Of a stretch of 64,000 nt of DNA, positions 1-10,698 are shown piece by piece; within the stretch, counting starts at the first letter, position 1, and the number at the start of each line of letters is the position of its first letter. Both the position numbers and the translations under genes were made by a program. The stretch spans positions 7,343,001 to 7,407,000 of the forward strand of contig NC_089422.1 in NCBI RefSeq assembly GCF_013426205.1, in the 5' to 3' direction. Source of the stretch: Metarhizium brunneum. Its lineage: Eukaryota > Ascomycota > Sordariomycetes > Hypocreales > Clavicipitaceae. The notes under the pieces were generated by a model. It was given only the letters and a program-made list of their open reading frames with translations, did not search any database and was not told the DNA's origin.

Positions 1-2328
1 TGGGATATCATCATGAGAACCTTGACGCACCTCCAATCGCTCGTCGCCACAACGATACATTCGATGCTCAAGCAAGCTGACAGCACGTCTCCAGGCCCAT
101 ATTCAGGGTCATCCGGCTCGAATTTCGTCTCTCGAACCCCTTCAATGACAGAACGTCGCGGAAATGAACTGCCCCGAGCTAAGCCACCTAAGAGCACCAC
201 TAAGCTCGTGTCATTACTGCCAAACTGCCTCGCGGATGATGTCAACATTGCCTCTGAAGTTGGTTTGGCGCGAAGTAGAATCGTAATGGGACTCAGCGCT
301 GCTCGCGTTATTACTGGCCAAGGTCGATGGGGTATTTGGCGTGACGAGGCCATCTGGACGTCGAAGTGGGCAGCATCCACGGAACGTACTGCTTTCTTTT
401 ATAATCTTTTGACAGGGTTCCTTGCAACTCATACCGACTGGCTTCAAGCTTTGTGTGGCCCCTCATATCGTAAACGAGCCACTTTAGCCCGCCGAAATAG
501 AAACGAGGAGGACCTGTCTCTGCCGGCCCGGACCATCATCATATCCGACGATAAAATGGCCGCTCGTCGACTAATTTTTCTTCTTTCTGCTTTCCTCCCT
601 GCAAATCAGCAGATCCCTACTGCTAGAGCGCACAGGCCGAGTGCGTCGGCACCCGTTGGGGGATATTCCAACTCGCCGCCGACCTTCATCATACCCGTTC
701 TTCGGGAAGAGTCTCTCCGTCGCAAAATCAATCGCCGAAGTGGGCTGAGACGGACGTCGCATTCTAGGACCACAAGCCAGAGCGCTAGGAACTCAGGCCA
801 CGTTCCTCAGCTTGCGCAGATTGGCCTTGACCGTAACCACCAAAGGCGAGCATCTGATGCAGCATCAATTCGTACGACAAATTTGCCAATGCTGGGAACT
901 GACCTTGTCACGCGTAAGAGCAGCGCGGCGACGACCACTACCATCATGCCCGAGACGACCACACCTCACTTCACGAGCGTCCAGCAACGCGACTGCCAAA
1001 GACGATCACGACCTGGAAGCAGCGGTAGTGTAGCAGCGGACGATTTGAAGCGATCTCTTAAGCGAGGCGAGCACAGTGGCCAGGCTGGTGGAGTTTCCCG
1101 ACCGCCTAGTTCTGGATTGAAATGGGGCAATTTGATAAATGGTCTTTGGAGTCCTCGTCGAAGAGACTCAATGGACAGTGGTACTTATAGTCAAGGCAGT
1201 GCTGATCTTCGATCTCCTATCAAAACTAGTTTCGGCAGAACCGACAAGCTGTCCGAAATAGTCAAGGAGTCTCCCGAGGAGCGATTTGGGGCTGCAATCG
1301 TGGACTCGGCACAGGAGGTCGACGCCCCTAGAGACAACTACAGCGGTGTGCGTGGACGAGGGTCCTTTGCACAGGCGGACCGGACGCCGGATCCCACTGG
1401 TGCTTTCGAATCCCCTGTAAAAACCTCGATCAATGCAGAAGACGGCGTGATTGACGTTGATGTGCCTTTCCCGGAGTATATCACGTCTTTCGAGTCGGCG
1501 ATTAGCTCCCCTTCCAGCAGCGGGTACTTGTCTACTCCCGGGCTGCCAAGTGGACTGGAAGCTTTTGAACAAACTCGCTTTGCCATCGAAGGCGATTTGC
1601 CTTTGAATGCTGCAGGATGGCTCAATCGCTTTCACCCAGACTTTGCGTTGCAAGCCCTGCCTCCGCAGGATAATCTCCTTGACAAAGTCAAGGCTGCTCT
1701 GCGAGCGGAGCCGTCCCCGGCACCCACCACCCAAAGTAATGATCTGTCTGAACGCTGGGTTGATGTAAGCAGCGTCATGATCGCAGATGCCACCAATAAC
1801 TCCGTCTCCCGAATTGTCTATCGTCGATTGGTCAAACCCAAGGCACAACACGACCCACCCAGCGGAAACCTTGGTGCTGGCGGATATACAATGCATACGC
1901 CATCGATCCTGCCTTATGAGACCCAACTAGAAGAGGAGTGGATTGAGGAGCCAATCTTCACCTGCGATGAAGCTCTGCGAGATGCGGTTGAAAGGGCGAT
2001 TCATTTCAACAGCGACGCCAGCAAAGGGAGCTCAACAACATCATCGTCACAAACCCCCAGCGACTTTCAAGGAAGCATGGAGAGTGACAGTACCATGCCC
2101 GACACTTTGTCGGAGGTCACTCAGCTGGCTAACCCTCCACTTGACGCTCCCAGAGTCCAGTGCAAGACGGTGATTTTGTCTGCCCTCGAGGATATGTTTC
2201 GCGAAGCAGTCGACAGCCGGGACACGGGCCATACTGGCCGCGCGAATAATCGACTCAACCGCCATCGCCATAGTATCCTGTATGACGCCGTGCGAGCCTG
2301 GGTGGCCAGCATGGACGCTGTAGAATAA
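1..2328 (+). CDS. FNIP/Lst4-like protein, C-terminal part (5' end outside window)
   Basis: The frame is open from base 1; the first ATG is at 13, but there is no stop upstream of it in the window, so the gene very likely starts further left. About 775 codons are visible and end in TAG or TAA-type stop at 2326-2328. The N-terminal visible part has a conserved-looking block (WGIWRDEAIW, then FLATHTDWLQAL, then ARTIIISDDKMAARRLIFLL), which I recognise from fungal folliculin-interacting (FNIP/Lst4) proteins. A long low-complexity Ser/Thr/Arg region follows, and then a second conserved-looking block (WLNRFHPDFALQAL) and a C-terminal helix ending RAWVASMDAVE. FNIP/Lst4 pairs with folliculin/Lst7 to control Rag GTPases and TORC1 at the vacuole. 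The family call rests on recall of these blocks and was not aligned. The disordered middle is a likely phosphorylation region, by inference. Confidence 0.65.
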   Translation, partial: WDIIMRTLTHLQSLVATTIHSMLKQADSTSPGPYSGSSGSNFVSRTPSMTERRGNELPRAKPPKSTTKLVSLLPNCLADDVNIASEVGLARSRIVMGLSAARVITGQGRWGIWRDEAIWTSKWAASTERTAFFYNLLTGFLATHTDWLQALCGPSYRKRATLARRNRNEEDLSLPARTIIISDDKMAARRLIFLLSAFLPANQQIPTARAHRPSASAPVGGYSNSPPTFIIPVLREESLRRKINRRSGLRRTSHSRTTSQSARNSGHVPQLAQIGLDRNHQRRASDAASIRTTNLPMLGTDLVTRKSSAATTTTIMPETTTPHFTSVQQRDCQRRSRPGSSGSVAADDLKRSLKRGEHSGQAGGVSRPPSSGLKWGNLINGLWSPRRRDSMDSGTYSQGSADLRSPIKTSFGRTDKLSEIVKESPEERFGAAIVDSAQEVDAPRDNYSGVRGRGSFAQADRTPDPTGAFESPVKTSINAEDGVIDVDVPFPEYITSFESAISSPSSSGYLSTPGLPSGLEAFEQTRFAIEGDLPLNAAGWLNRFHPDFALQALPPQDNLLDKVKAALRAEPSPAPTTQSNDLSERWVDVSSVMIADATNNSVSRIVYRRLVKPKAQHDPPSGNLGAGGYTMHTPSILPYETQLEEEWIEEPIFTCDEALRDAVERAIHFNSDASKGSSTTSSSQTPSDFQGSMESDSTMPDTLSEVTQLANPPLDAPRVQCKTVILSALEDMFREAVDSRDTGHTGRANNRLNRHRHSILYDAVRAWVASMDAVE

Positions 2329-2956
2329 CGTCATGATTGATCCCTCAACTATCACACAAACCTCTACCGACCTCCACTTAGCGCACCGAATCCACCAAAT
2401 TTCATCGGATAATAGAGACGGAAGCTTACTTGTGCCGTCAATTTTAATGGATTGTTGTTCATTTTTATTGCTTTAGTCTGCAATCAGCGTACAAACCACG
2501 ATACCCCAACACGCATAAACGAGTCGCATAATGTTTTTCTTGAATTCTCGGCATTTCAGTCTAGGAACAGATAGCTAGTAGTGGCTCTCGCTTCCCATTG
2601 TCTATTGCTTGCTTGATTCATCTGTCGCTACATCTTTGTTAGGACGAATCTGGGTCTGAGACGGATCTGCTGCACTGAGAACGACTGGCTATTTATAAAT
2701 ATTTCATATTCCTTGAAGCGACGGCGTCTGAGGAAGCTGACAGTTCAGGATTAGTCCACTGTCTGCAGGTTACTGTTTCTCTCCTTATTAGTGGCAACTT
2801 TTCTGATACTATGAATATGAATCTATATAGACTGATGCCCTGGCTCTCCTACTCGCACAAGCATGCCATGTAAAAGATCAATTTGTGACATGTGAAAATA
2901 AGCTCGCTGTATTGATGGCATGGAAATGCTTCGTCCGACATGATGGATGAACGTCG
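2329..2956. other. Convergent intergenic region, FNIP-like / DBP10
   Basis: The two flanking genes converge here, so this should hold both 3' UTRs and poly(A) sites. It is AT-richer than the coding flanks, with several TATAAAT- and AATATTT-like stretches near 2690-2710. No ORF with coding character was seen. Confidence 0.6.
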
Positions 2957-5693
2957 CTACCTCTTCTTGGACGGTCTAGCATTCTTGGCCCTCTTCCGCT
3001 CCTTCTCCTGTCTCTCCTTGCGAATATCATTTGCCCCCTTGAGTTCCTTCTTACTGCCCATTCCATCCCTAAATCTACCCTGTCTCTTTTCTCTAGCCTC
3101 GTCCACTCTCTTCTTTCGCACCATAAAGTCATCCCTGTACTTGTCTGCCTCCTTGGGCGCCTTGTCCAGCTTATGCTTATACCGCACGCCGCTCGGCAAT
3201 CCCTGCGTGGTACCTGGCTTCTCGGCTTCTCCCACCCTCGGCAGGGACCGTATTCTTTGCGCCTTCTTCCACCTATCGTACCGTCCCGATTGGAAGGTGG
3301 CGGCAATCTTGACGCCCGACTCCCCCGTAATCATCTTGCTGCCCTTGGACCCGTCCTCGTCGTTGTCACGCGACACGTACTTCTTGGATTTGGTGTCCCA
3401 GCGCATCTTGGAGCGTGACGGCTGTCCAAAGGACTTGGCCGTCTCGTCATTGGTCAGGTCCATCGCTGCGTCGCGGGCTGCTTCGACGAAACCGCCCGAG
3501 TGGACGCCGTAACCGCGCTCTTCGACAGCGTTGTGAGTGCGTGGGGTGTAACTCATGAAAACTTCGGAGTCGCGCCAGTCTGTCTTGCCCCTTTTAGAGT
3601 CTGTGTTGGAGACGGTGACTTCTAGTTCGTCTTCGTCCCAGCCGTTGGTTTGGTCTGCTCCTTGTGATCCATTGTCGGAGGCTTCTTGATCGGAGTCCAT
3701 GTCCACTTTGTTGTCGTTGGATTTGGTGGGGATGTCGTCATCTTCAATGTCGCTTTCTTGCTTTTGAGCTTGTCTGTTTCTGGGAGTGATCTTCTTTCGA
3801 AGCTGTTTCATGACTTCTGCTGCTTCCGAGTGCGATTTGTCAGTGTGGCTGATTTCGAAAATTGTTTCCTGGGGTTTGAAGCTGCTGATGCGGGCGAGCA
3901 TGTCTGCGCGGGCTTGTTCCATGTTGTCAACGTCGTCGCCGAACAGTCTGTGAAGCTGATTCCATCCGGTTGATGATACCATTTCTCTCGAACGCTTGGC
4001 ACTTTGACTAGAGGCTGAGTTTCGTGTTTTGAGGTATAGCTTTTCAGCTTTGGCGGCGACACCCCGCAGCGTACTAACGTCCACATCCTCATGGAGAAGC
4101 TTGTTCATCCATTCAACGTTTGATTCCACTAGGTCTCGTTTCAAGGAACCCAAAACCACGTCAGATGCAAAGGAAGGCTCTTCGCCCTCTTGACCGAGAA
4201 CCAGCCTTCTGCCCAAGAACAGCTGCAGGTCCAGAAGGTACGGGGCGTCTGAATCTCTGACTAAACTGTAACTCCAACCTCTTTGGCCAGCACGGGCTGT
4301 TCGACCAACTCTGTGGACAAAGATTTTCGGCTGCGATGGGAAGTCGTAATTGATGACGTTGGCTAGGACAGGAATATCGATACCTCTGGCTGCCACATCA
4401 GTGACAACAAGAATGTTCGTCCTGCCTCTTCGGAAGTCTTCAACCTGGTTTCTCCGGGCAGTTTGGTCGAGTGAACCATATACATGTGAGACGGCGAATC
4501 CAGCCCGCTGAAGAACATTCGCAAGGTATTCGACGTGATGTTTTGTGGCAGTAAAGATAATGGTTGAGTGTTCCGTAGGCTTGCCACTGCCACTCTCACC
4601 TCGCTTCCGCTTCTTTGACGCTTTCTCGCTGTCCTGCTTTGCGATCTCGGGAGTGCCCATGGGCATTTTGATGACATCGTGAAGAATATGTAGCAAAGCG
4701 CCCTCTTTCTCTGCACCTTTGACAGAGAAGAATGCGCTCTCCAAATCAGGCGAGACCTTTGTCTCTGCGTCTAGTCGTACCAGGCTAGGATCCTGTAGAC
4801 CGGCTCTGGCAAACTCGACTAATGAAGCGGGGAGGGTAGCAGAGAACAGCAGCGTTTGTCGGGATGGCGGCAAAGCGTGCAGAATTTCCGTAAGCTGGGT
4901 TGCGAAACCCATTTCAAACAGTCGATCAGCTTCGTCGAAAACAATGTACTTTATTGACGAGAGGTCCAACGACATCTCAACCTTCAAGTGCAAGAATCGA
5001 CCAGGAGTAGCAATAACGATATCAGGGTTTGCTGCCATATAGCCGAATTGCTCTTCCAAGCTATCACCACCTACTAGTAAAATAGCCTTTAGGTCGGTGC
5101 CCCTCGCAAATTCCTTGACAACCTTGAGTGTTTGTATAGCCAGTTCTCGTGATGGAGACAAAATGAGAGCTCTGCTTCCGAAGCGTCCACTGTGAGCGCG
5201 AAGTTTCTCAATCATGGGAATAACGAAAGCACCCGTCTTTCCAGAACCAGTTCTCGCCATGCCGACTACATCTTTTCGGTCAAGTACAAGAGGAATTGTT
5301 TTTCTTTGAATAGGCGTAGGAACCGAGAATCCTTTTCGGGCAATTGCCTTTAACAGATTTGAGTTTAGGCCTAGAGCTTTATCAGCATTTGTATTCAAAC
5401 GATCCAAGAACTGCCAGTTCGGTCTTACCCATGGCTTGAAAGCCACCTCCTTTCTTGACTGTTCTGCCTTTGAGATTCGAAGCCTTGCGGTAAGAGGCCG
5501 CTTGCTGAAGAGCAATGAAGGCCTCATCGCCGCCGTCTTCAGCTCCCTCAGGGTCGTTCAAAATATCGTCAAGGTCGACGTCCCTGTCTGCAGGGAAATT
5601 CTGGTTGCTGTCGGCATCTTCTCCGGGGTATAATGAGTCGAGGATATCGAGCTCGGGCTCTGAGGCTGCCGGCGAAGCTGCACGTCGAGGCAT
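2957..5693 (-). CDS. DBP10: ATP-dependent RNA helicase DBP10
   Basis: Two exons, complement(2957..5370, 5429..5693), with a 58-bp GT..AG intron. The join restores the family sequence [19 protein letters not shown] and gives 892 residues. It is a DEAD-box helicase of nucleolar 60S ribosome assembly. Visible motifs: Q motif (SVPTPIQ), motif I ARTGSGKT (127-134), DEAD (234-237), SAT (265-267), and [10 protein letters not shown] (441-450). A basic insert (KKRKRG) lies between the RecA lobes, and the tail is long, charged and lysine-rich with a run ending ARPSKKR, as usual for DBP10. The start is MPRRAASP at 5693; an in-frame ATG 48 bases upstream exists, but MPRR matches the family start. It is divergent from the J-protein gene 300 bp away. 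The family call is firm. Confidence 0.95.
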
Positions 5694-5993
5694 GGCCGAC
5701 TGGACAGGAAGGGTCGCGGTGAATCTGGGTTGAATCTGCACCAGAGCGATCTAGGAATCAACCTGGAACTCTCGACGTCGTCCAACATCGACAGCCATTT
5801 TTTTTTTCTGGGGCAGGCTGGTTATCTTATCGCCGCGGGGCAGGCAAGTAAGTGGGTCACGCTGCAGGAGCTACCATTCCCCTGCCACTCCAAAGTCGCG
5901 TGAGATGCAACATCGGTTCGAACCAACGACGCCAATAGTTACTAGCAATTGAACTCCGGGACTTGCTGCTTTGCTCGCGCTCACGGCCATCCG
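5694..5993. promoter_or_regulatory. Shared divergent promoter region, DBP10 / SPF31-like
   Basis: This 300-bp gap separates two genes transcribed away from each other, so it must hold both promoters and 5' UTRs. It contains a ten-base T run at 5798-5807, the kind of poly(dA:dT) tract that keeps nucleosomes off fungal promoters. No TATA box is obvious. Promoter function is inferred from position only. Confidence 0.5.
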
Positions 5994-6774
5994 ATGACCA
6001 TAATGGCTGCCGATGACTCCAAAGATGACGCAGCTGCGCTTTCCGCCCTCGAGCTTGAGGCTAAGGAATTTGACAAGGCATGCCGGCTTCCTCGACTACA
6101 TGCAGACTAAAACGTGACCACTGACCATTACTCATAGGATGCCGAGATTGACCGAATCCTAAGAGCCTTCCGGTTAGATGCGTAAGAAGAACCATACCTC
6201 GTTTAAGAATCAGCTTCACATGACCTGACATTGGCCCAGTTACGCAGTCCTGGATCTCCAGCCTGGCGTTGCAGAGTCCGATATCAAAAGCACCTATCGC
6301 AAAAAGTCCATGCTCATCCATCCTGATAAAACGAAGAACCCACAGGCCCCGGATGCATTCGACCGTCTGAAGAAAGCCCAGACGGAACTCATGGACGAGA
6401 AGCACCGGGAGAGGCTAGACGAAGCCATTGCCGACGCGCGAATGCTCCTCATCCGCGAAAACAAATGGACAGTGGACAGCCCCGAGCTAAAGACCGACGA
6501 CTTCGCCAAGAAGTGGCGCGAAAAGTCCAAAGAGGTCTTGATTGATAACGAGCACCGTCGCCGGCGGCAGATGAGGGCGCAAATGCAAGAGGAAGGTCGC
6601 GAGCAGCGTAAGCAGGACGCCGAGTTGGAAGAGAGGAAGCGCAAGAGGCAGCATGAACAGGACTGGGAGTCGACAAGAGACGAGCGCATCAGTAGCTGGA
6701 GAACTTTTCAGAAGGGCAAGACTGGGGGAGATGGGGAGAAGAAGAAGAAGAAAAAGCTAAAGCCTATAGGTTGA
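5994..6774 (+). CDS. SPF31/DNAJC8-like spliceosomal J-domain protein
   Basis: Three exons, 5994..6077, 6138..6181 and 6240..6774, giving 220 residues. The first intron (60 bp) appears to start with GC rather than GT (AAG then GCATGC). The second is a normal GTAAGA..CAG intron whose join gives RLDA-YAVLDLQPG. The J domain runs from about residue 43, with HPD at 70-72, followed by a highly charged Arg/Glu helix and a Lys-rich C-terminus (EKKKKKKLKP). The protein lacks the Gly/Phe and zinc regions of true DnaJ. This layout matches S. pombe Spf31 and human DNAJC8, which associate with the spliceosome and can recruit Hsp70. An alternative ATG lies three codons downstream. It converges with MDJ1, the second J-protein gene of this region. 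Confidence 0.87.
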
Positions 6775-7334
6775 CGGCGGCGTTGAAAACAGAGGCAGAC
6801 TCTTTACGATTTTAATGATAAACTGGTTGTATTTTTTCTTTTAGCTTTTATTGTTTGCCCTTGTGCATACCGAGCTATTATTCATTTGTGAGTTCGTTTT
6901 GTTCTACTGGCTGGGATACTTCTAACTAAACCGGTTCACGCTCTCTGCATGTTGAGATACGATGCCACACTAGCGAGTATGTGACTTTGGGCGAACTAAA
7001 TCGATCTGTAGAAGTGGCTACAGACGGTTGCCACTGCATATATTGCAACTCATCGGCTAGTATGCACAGATAGCATGGACCGAGCTTGATATCAGGAGAT
7101 TTGTCATTGGGAACATGGTCTTTTCTACACTATCTAGAATACAAGATCCGGACAAATGCCAAAATCAACAAGAGGTATTGGCCCCAGCCCTCCAAAAACG
7201 CCGCTTGCTGAATTCCAAGCTTTCTTTTTTAAACACCTTCACATGCACTCTCCTATTCTATCCAGGTTTATCCTCTGGTTCTTTGGGTGTTATGGTTACA
7301 GGCGGTAATATGTGAAAACAGTTAGTTACATAGG
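6775..7334. other. Convergent intergenic region, SPF31-like / MDJ1
   Basis: This should hold the 3' UTRs of two converging genes. A T-rich tract at about 6827-6850 and AT-rich words near 6870-6900 fit polyadenylation signals. I see no gene in it. Confidence 0.55.
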
Positions 7335-9111
7335 TTAGGCTGGTCCAGAATCCGACTTTTTAGGCTCGTCTTTTGGCTTGTTATCCTTATTGTCGGGCTT
7401 AGAGTCCTTCTTGGCATCGGGCTTGTCGGCGCTCGACTTTTCATCGCCTTCTTTTTGATGTGCTGGGTGGTTTGTAAGTGTGTGCCACATGGACTTTAGA
7501 AACCCTTCGTTCTTATGTGAATCTGGGTTTGATGCGTCGTTGCTGCAGGGGAAACAGTCAGCATAGGCCGTTTGTGTTACAAATGCTTTGGGTTTTGCTT
7601 ACTTTGATGTTGACGAGACATTCATCACTCGTCGAGCCGTCTTGTCACCCATCTCATCGGCAAGCATCTCAACAATGGTCCGCTGGTTTGCGCTGAGATA
7701 CTTGGGCATGTTCACGCGGAACTCGACCCTGAGGTCACCAGCTCCGCCTCTTCGGGCACCCAATCTCTTCATCCCCATGCCAGTGAGCGTCATCTTATCG
7801 CCAGTGTTGGTGCCCGTGGCGACCTTGACATTGACTGAGCCGTCGAGTGTCGGGATGTTGACCTGGCCACCTAACAAGGCCGTGGTAAGAGGAATATTGG
7901 CGGTATATAGTATGTTGGAGCCCTCGCGACTGAATTTGGGGTCCTTAGCCACACGAACGAAAACATACAAGTCTCCACGCTGAGTCCTGGCGTTCGGGTC
8001 GGCAGTCTTTCCTGTTGGCGGGGCGTCTCCGGCGCCGTCCACGCGCAACCGCATGCCATCCTCAATGCCCGCAGGAATATCGATGGTGATGGTCTTTCGT
8101 TCCCTAACAACACCATTGCCGGAGCAAGTTCGACACTCGGAACCCTTTGGAATAGTTGTGCCCGTGCCTTCGCAAGTTCCACAAGTCGAAGCCATCTGGA
8201 AGCCGCCTTGCATAAAGTGCAATCGAGTGCCAGTGCCATTACATGACTTGCAAGGCGAGCGTTGTGTGCCAGCTTTCAGTCCACTACCAGTGCACGTCCC
8301 ACAAGCCGTCAATGGAGTAATACTAATTGTTTTACTAGTGCCCTTCGCAGCCTCCATGAAAGTTATGCTGGCTTGCACCTCAATGTTATCGCCGACAAGG
8401 ATTTCTTGCTGGAAAGGATTCGACCGTGCGCCTCGTCGACCGCTAAAAGGACCCTGCTGGCCAGTAAATGCCGAAAAAATGTCCTCAAAGTTGAAGCCTC
8501 CGCCAAAGCCACCCTGCGAACCGAAGCCACCTTGCCCCCCAAAGCCAGAAAACGGGTTGCCAGCTCCTCCGAATGGGTCTCCTCCTGGTGCGCCGCTAGG
8601 GTCAAAGCCGGCAGCACCAAATTGATCATACTGTTCCTTCTTCTTCGGGTCGGACAGAATCTCATATGCTGATTGGACATCGGCAAACTTCTCCTTCGCA
8701 TTTGGGTCCTTGTTCGTATCGGGATGAAATTTCTTCGCCAAGCCATAATAGGCCTTCTTGATTTCTGAGGCAGACGCTGATTTGCTTACGCCAAGAGCTT
8801 TGTACGGGTCTTTTTGGGACAGAGAATCAGTGCTGTGGAAGAACTGAGGCAGGTTAGGTTAGTACTAAGCTCATAATTCCAGCCTGGACGGAACGAAAGA
8901 CAAGGAGAGAAACCCAGCTTACTCTCTTAGTTGATGGAATGATGTTTCGCTTCACCCGTGTGCATTTTTCACGGGGACTGGTGCGAAAAGCAGCTGTATG
9001 AAGCTTTGCTCCTTTGTTCAGGCATTGTCGGATCTTTGGTTGACCACCAAACTTGGCATGCGCAATCACTCGCGCAGGCGCGGCGGCCTTTGTGAAAAGG
9101 TTGGAATTCAT
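7335..9111 (-). CDS. MDJ1: Mitochondrial DnaJ chaperone MDJ1
   Basis: Three exons, complement(7335..7542, 7603..8843, 8923..9111), 545 residues; introns of 60 and 79 bp. The joins restore [21 protein letters not shown] at the 5' side and a charged tail (ending KKSDSGPA) at the 3' side. The domain order is that of a type I DnaJ: a basic, acid-poor N-terminus of about 65 residues (a mitochondrial presequence, with AAFRTSP), a J domain with HPD, a Gly/Phe linker, four CxxCxGxG zinc repeats ([32 protein letters not shown]), and the C-terminal substrate-binding domains. It is the matrix co-chaperone of mitochondrial Hsp70. The Lys/Asp-rich tail after the last intron is typical of the fungal protein. 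An in-frame ATG at 9126 would add five residues. Confidence 0.95.
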
Positions 9112-9747
9112 GCCGAGCTGTAACAATTCATCGGAATTGCAGATAGCTTAGGAGATGAAACCAAAAATCACCAGCGGCAGGTCAAATGTTTTCTTGGCCC
9201 TGAATGGATTCTTCTCGAAGGCACTCACTTCATGTCGGTCCTGGACTTTTTCTACCGGGTTTAAGCCGAAAGCAGGGGTGCCTGAGGCGACAAATGCCGT
9301 CATAACCCGTTGTCTTCCGCTGGACGGCGTACGACCAATGGAAGGGCCGCTATAACACAGCGGCTGCCGGGGTTGACAAGGACCCACGCACGCGCGAGCA
9401 CTGACAACAATTAACGCCTCATATTCCACGTTATCGTGTTTCAATTTATCGATCTCCTGATAACATGGACATTGAGGTTAAAGCTATCCGCGCACAAAAT
9501 TATGGCATCACTTGACCGGTATCCTGGGCTGTTCTCGAACAAATAAACCATCCTTGGGGTCATGCCATGAAACTCGACCGCCGTTCTTACAATACTCCCT
9601 CCGAACTGGAACCTAACTCACATGCAAGGAAAAGTGCGAACACCATGCCGTGGAACCCCGACATACTCAGGTAAAGACAGTACGGAGAAGTACGCCCAAG
9701 TTCGCCTGAGTTCCGAATCTTTCAAAACACCCATTTTTTACCTTTTT
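9112..9747. other. Intergenic region upstream of MDJ1
   Basis: It holds the MDJ1 promoter and, at the far end, the 3' UTR of the dehydrogenase gene. T runs sit next to the dehydrogenase stop (about 9734-9749). A TACGGAGAA word, one base off the recurrent TACGGAGTA, lies at 9681. No credible ORF was seen; the antisense frames read through it have no family character. Confidence 0.5.
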
Positions 9748-10698
9748 TTACAATGACCACCCCTCAAGTTCATGCGCAGTCCAATCCCACAACTCCTTCG
9801 CCAAATCTTCATCCTTCCCAGGCTTGCTCGACTTCCCGCTCACACCGACCGGCTCGTAATATTCTCCGCTCTTCACGTCTTTCGCAACAGATGCCCACAG
9901 CTGATTCTTGGCGCCCTGGTTCACCGGAGTGAAAAAATAACTTGCCAAGGGTCCCAGGACTCTCGAGGCGATCCCCGCGCCCGACATGCCGTTGACCAGG
10001 TTTGTTCTCACGACACCGGGATGAATAGCAGTGACGGTAAATTGGGGATATTGCGCCGCTAGTTGACGAGCAAAGAGCACATTAGCCAGCTTACTCTGCC
10101 CATATCTTCCAAATGCCTGCATCTCGTCTGCCTTGGTCTTGAGTGAATCAAATACGATGCCTTCCTTTGGAGCTAGGTAGTGCCCTCTGGATGATAAAGA
10201 TACTACCCGGACATCGGCACCGGGCTCTGATGCAGTCTTTTCCAAGATGGGAAGAAGGAACTTGGTAAGCAGCGCGTGGCCCATGTGGTTCGTGCCAAAC
10301 TGAAGTTCATATCCGTTCTCTGTGACAGCCGGTGCCGCGGCCATGATGCCCGCATTCAACATGAGAATATCCAGTCGGTCAGACTCAGCAAGGAACCTCT
10401 GAGAAGCTTGCTTGACGGATTCGAATGAAGACAAGTCTAGTTTAAGAACCTTGACCGGCGAGTCTGGCTTGTACTGATGTATCTCATCCACTACCGCCTG
10501 AGCAGCGGCGGTATTTCTCGCCGCAAGCCAGATCTGCTTGGGATTGTGTTGAACGTATTCGCAAACAACTTGTTTTCCAAGCCCGTTGTTGCCGCCCGTG
10601 ACGAGAATGACTTTGCCATCCAAAGAGGGGATATCTTTGTCGGGCTCGAAAGGGACGGCGGCCTTGTCAATGGCCATGCTTTGCCAGAGTCGAGACAT
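9748..10698 (-). CDS. Short-chain dehydrogenase/reductase, retinol-dehydrogenase-like
   Basis: A single uninterrupted exon of 316 codons. It is a classical Rossmann-fold SDR: the cofactor motif TGGNNGLG is at 34-41, NAG at 115-117, catalytic Ser near 168-170, and the YxxxK pair is Tyr199 and Lys203 (YGQSKLANVLFARQLA). The order and spacing match the WWOX/retinol-dehydrogenase-like subgroup common in fungi, which use NADP(H) on alcohols or carbonyls of unknown identity. No signal peptide is seen and there are no neighbouring biosynthetic genes, so a cluster role is not supported. The substrate cannot be told from sequence. Confidence 0.92.
   Translation of the reverse strand: MSRLWQSMAIDKAAVPFEPDKDIPSLDGKVILVTGGNNGLGKQVVCEYVQHNPKQIWLAARNTAAAQAVVDEIHQYKPDSPVKVLKLDLSSFESVKQASQRFLAESDRLDILMLNAGIMAAAPAVTENGYELQFGTNHMGHALLTKFLLPILEKTASEPGADVRVVSLSSRGHYLAPKEGIVFDSLKTKADEMQAFGRYGQSKLANVLFARQLAAQYPQFTVTAIHPGVVRTNLVNGMSGAGIASRVLGPLASYFFTPVNQGAKNQLWASVAKDVKSGEYYEPVGVSGKSSKPGKDEDLAKELWDWTAHELEGWSL

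Noticed and set aside
1168..1926. 252-codon antisense frame inside the FNIP-like gene
   Set aside because: It lies fully opposite a coding region with family blocks; its own translation has no recognisable features.
5915..5924. GGTTCGAACC, which resembles the B box of a tRNA gene
   Set aside because: The bases around it do not form a T stem, and no A box, anticodon arm or acceptor stem can be drawn.
8053..8625. 190-codon frame opposite MDJ1
   Set aside because: Pro/Lys-rich mirror of the Gly/Phe and zinc regions of MDJ1.
9748..10698. Secondary-metabolite cluster suggested by the short-chain dehydrogenase
   Set aside because: No synthase, P450, transporter or cluster regulator lies nearby; neighbours are MDJ1 and a SAP30-like gene.
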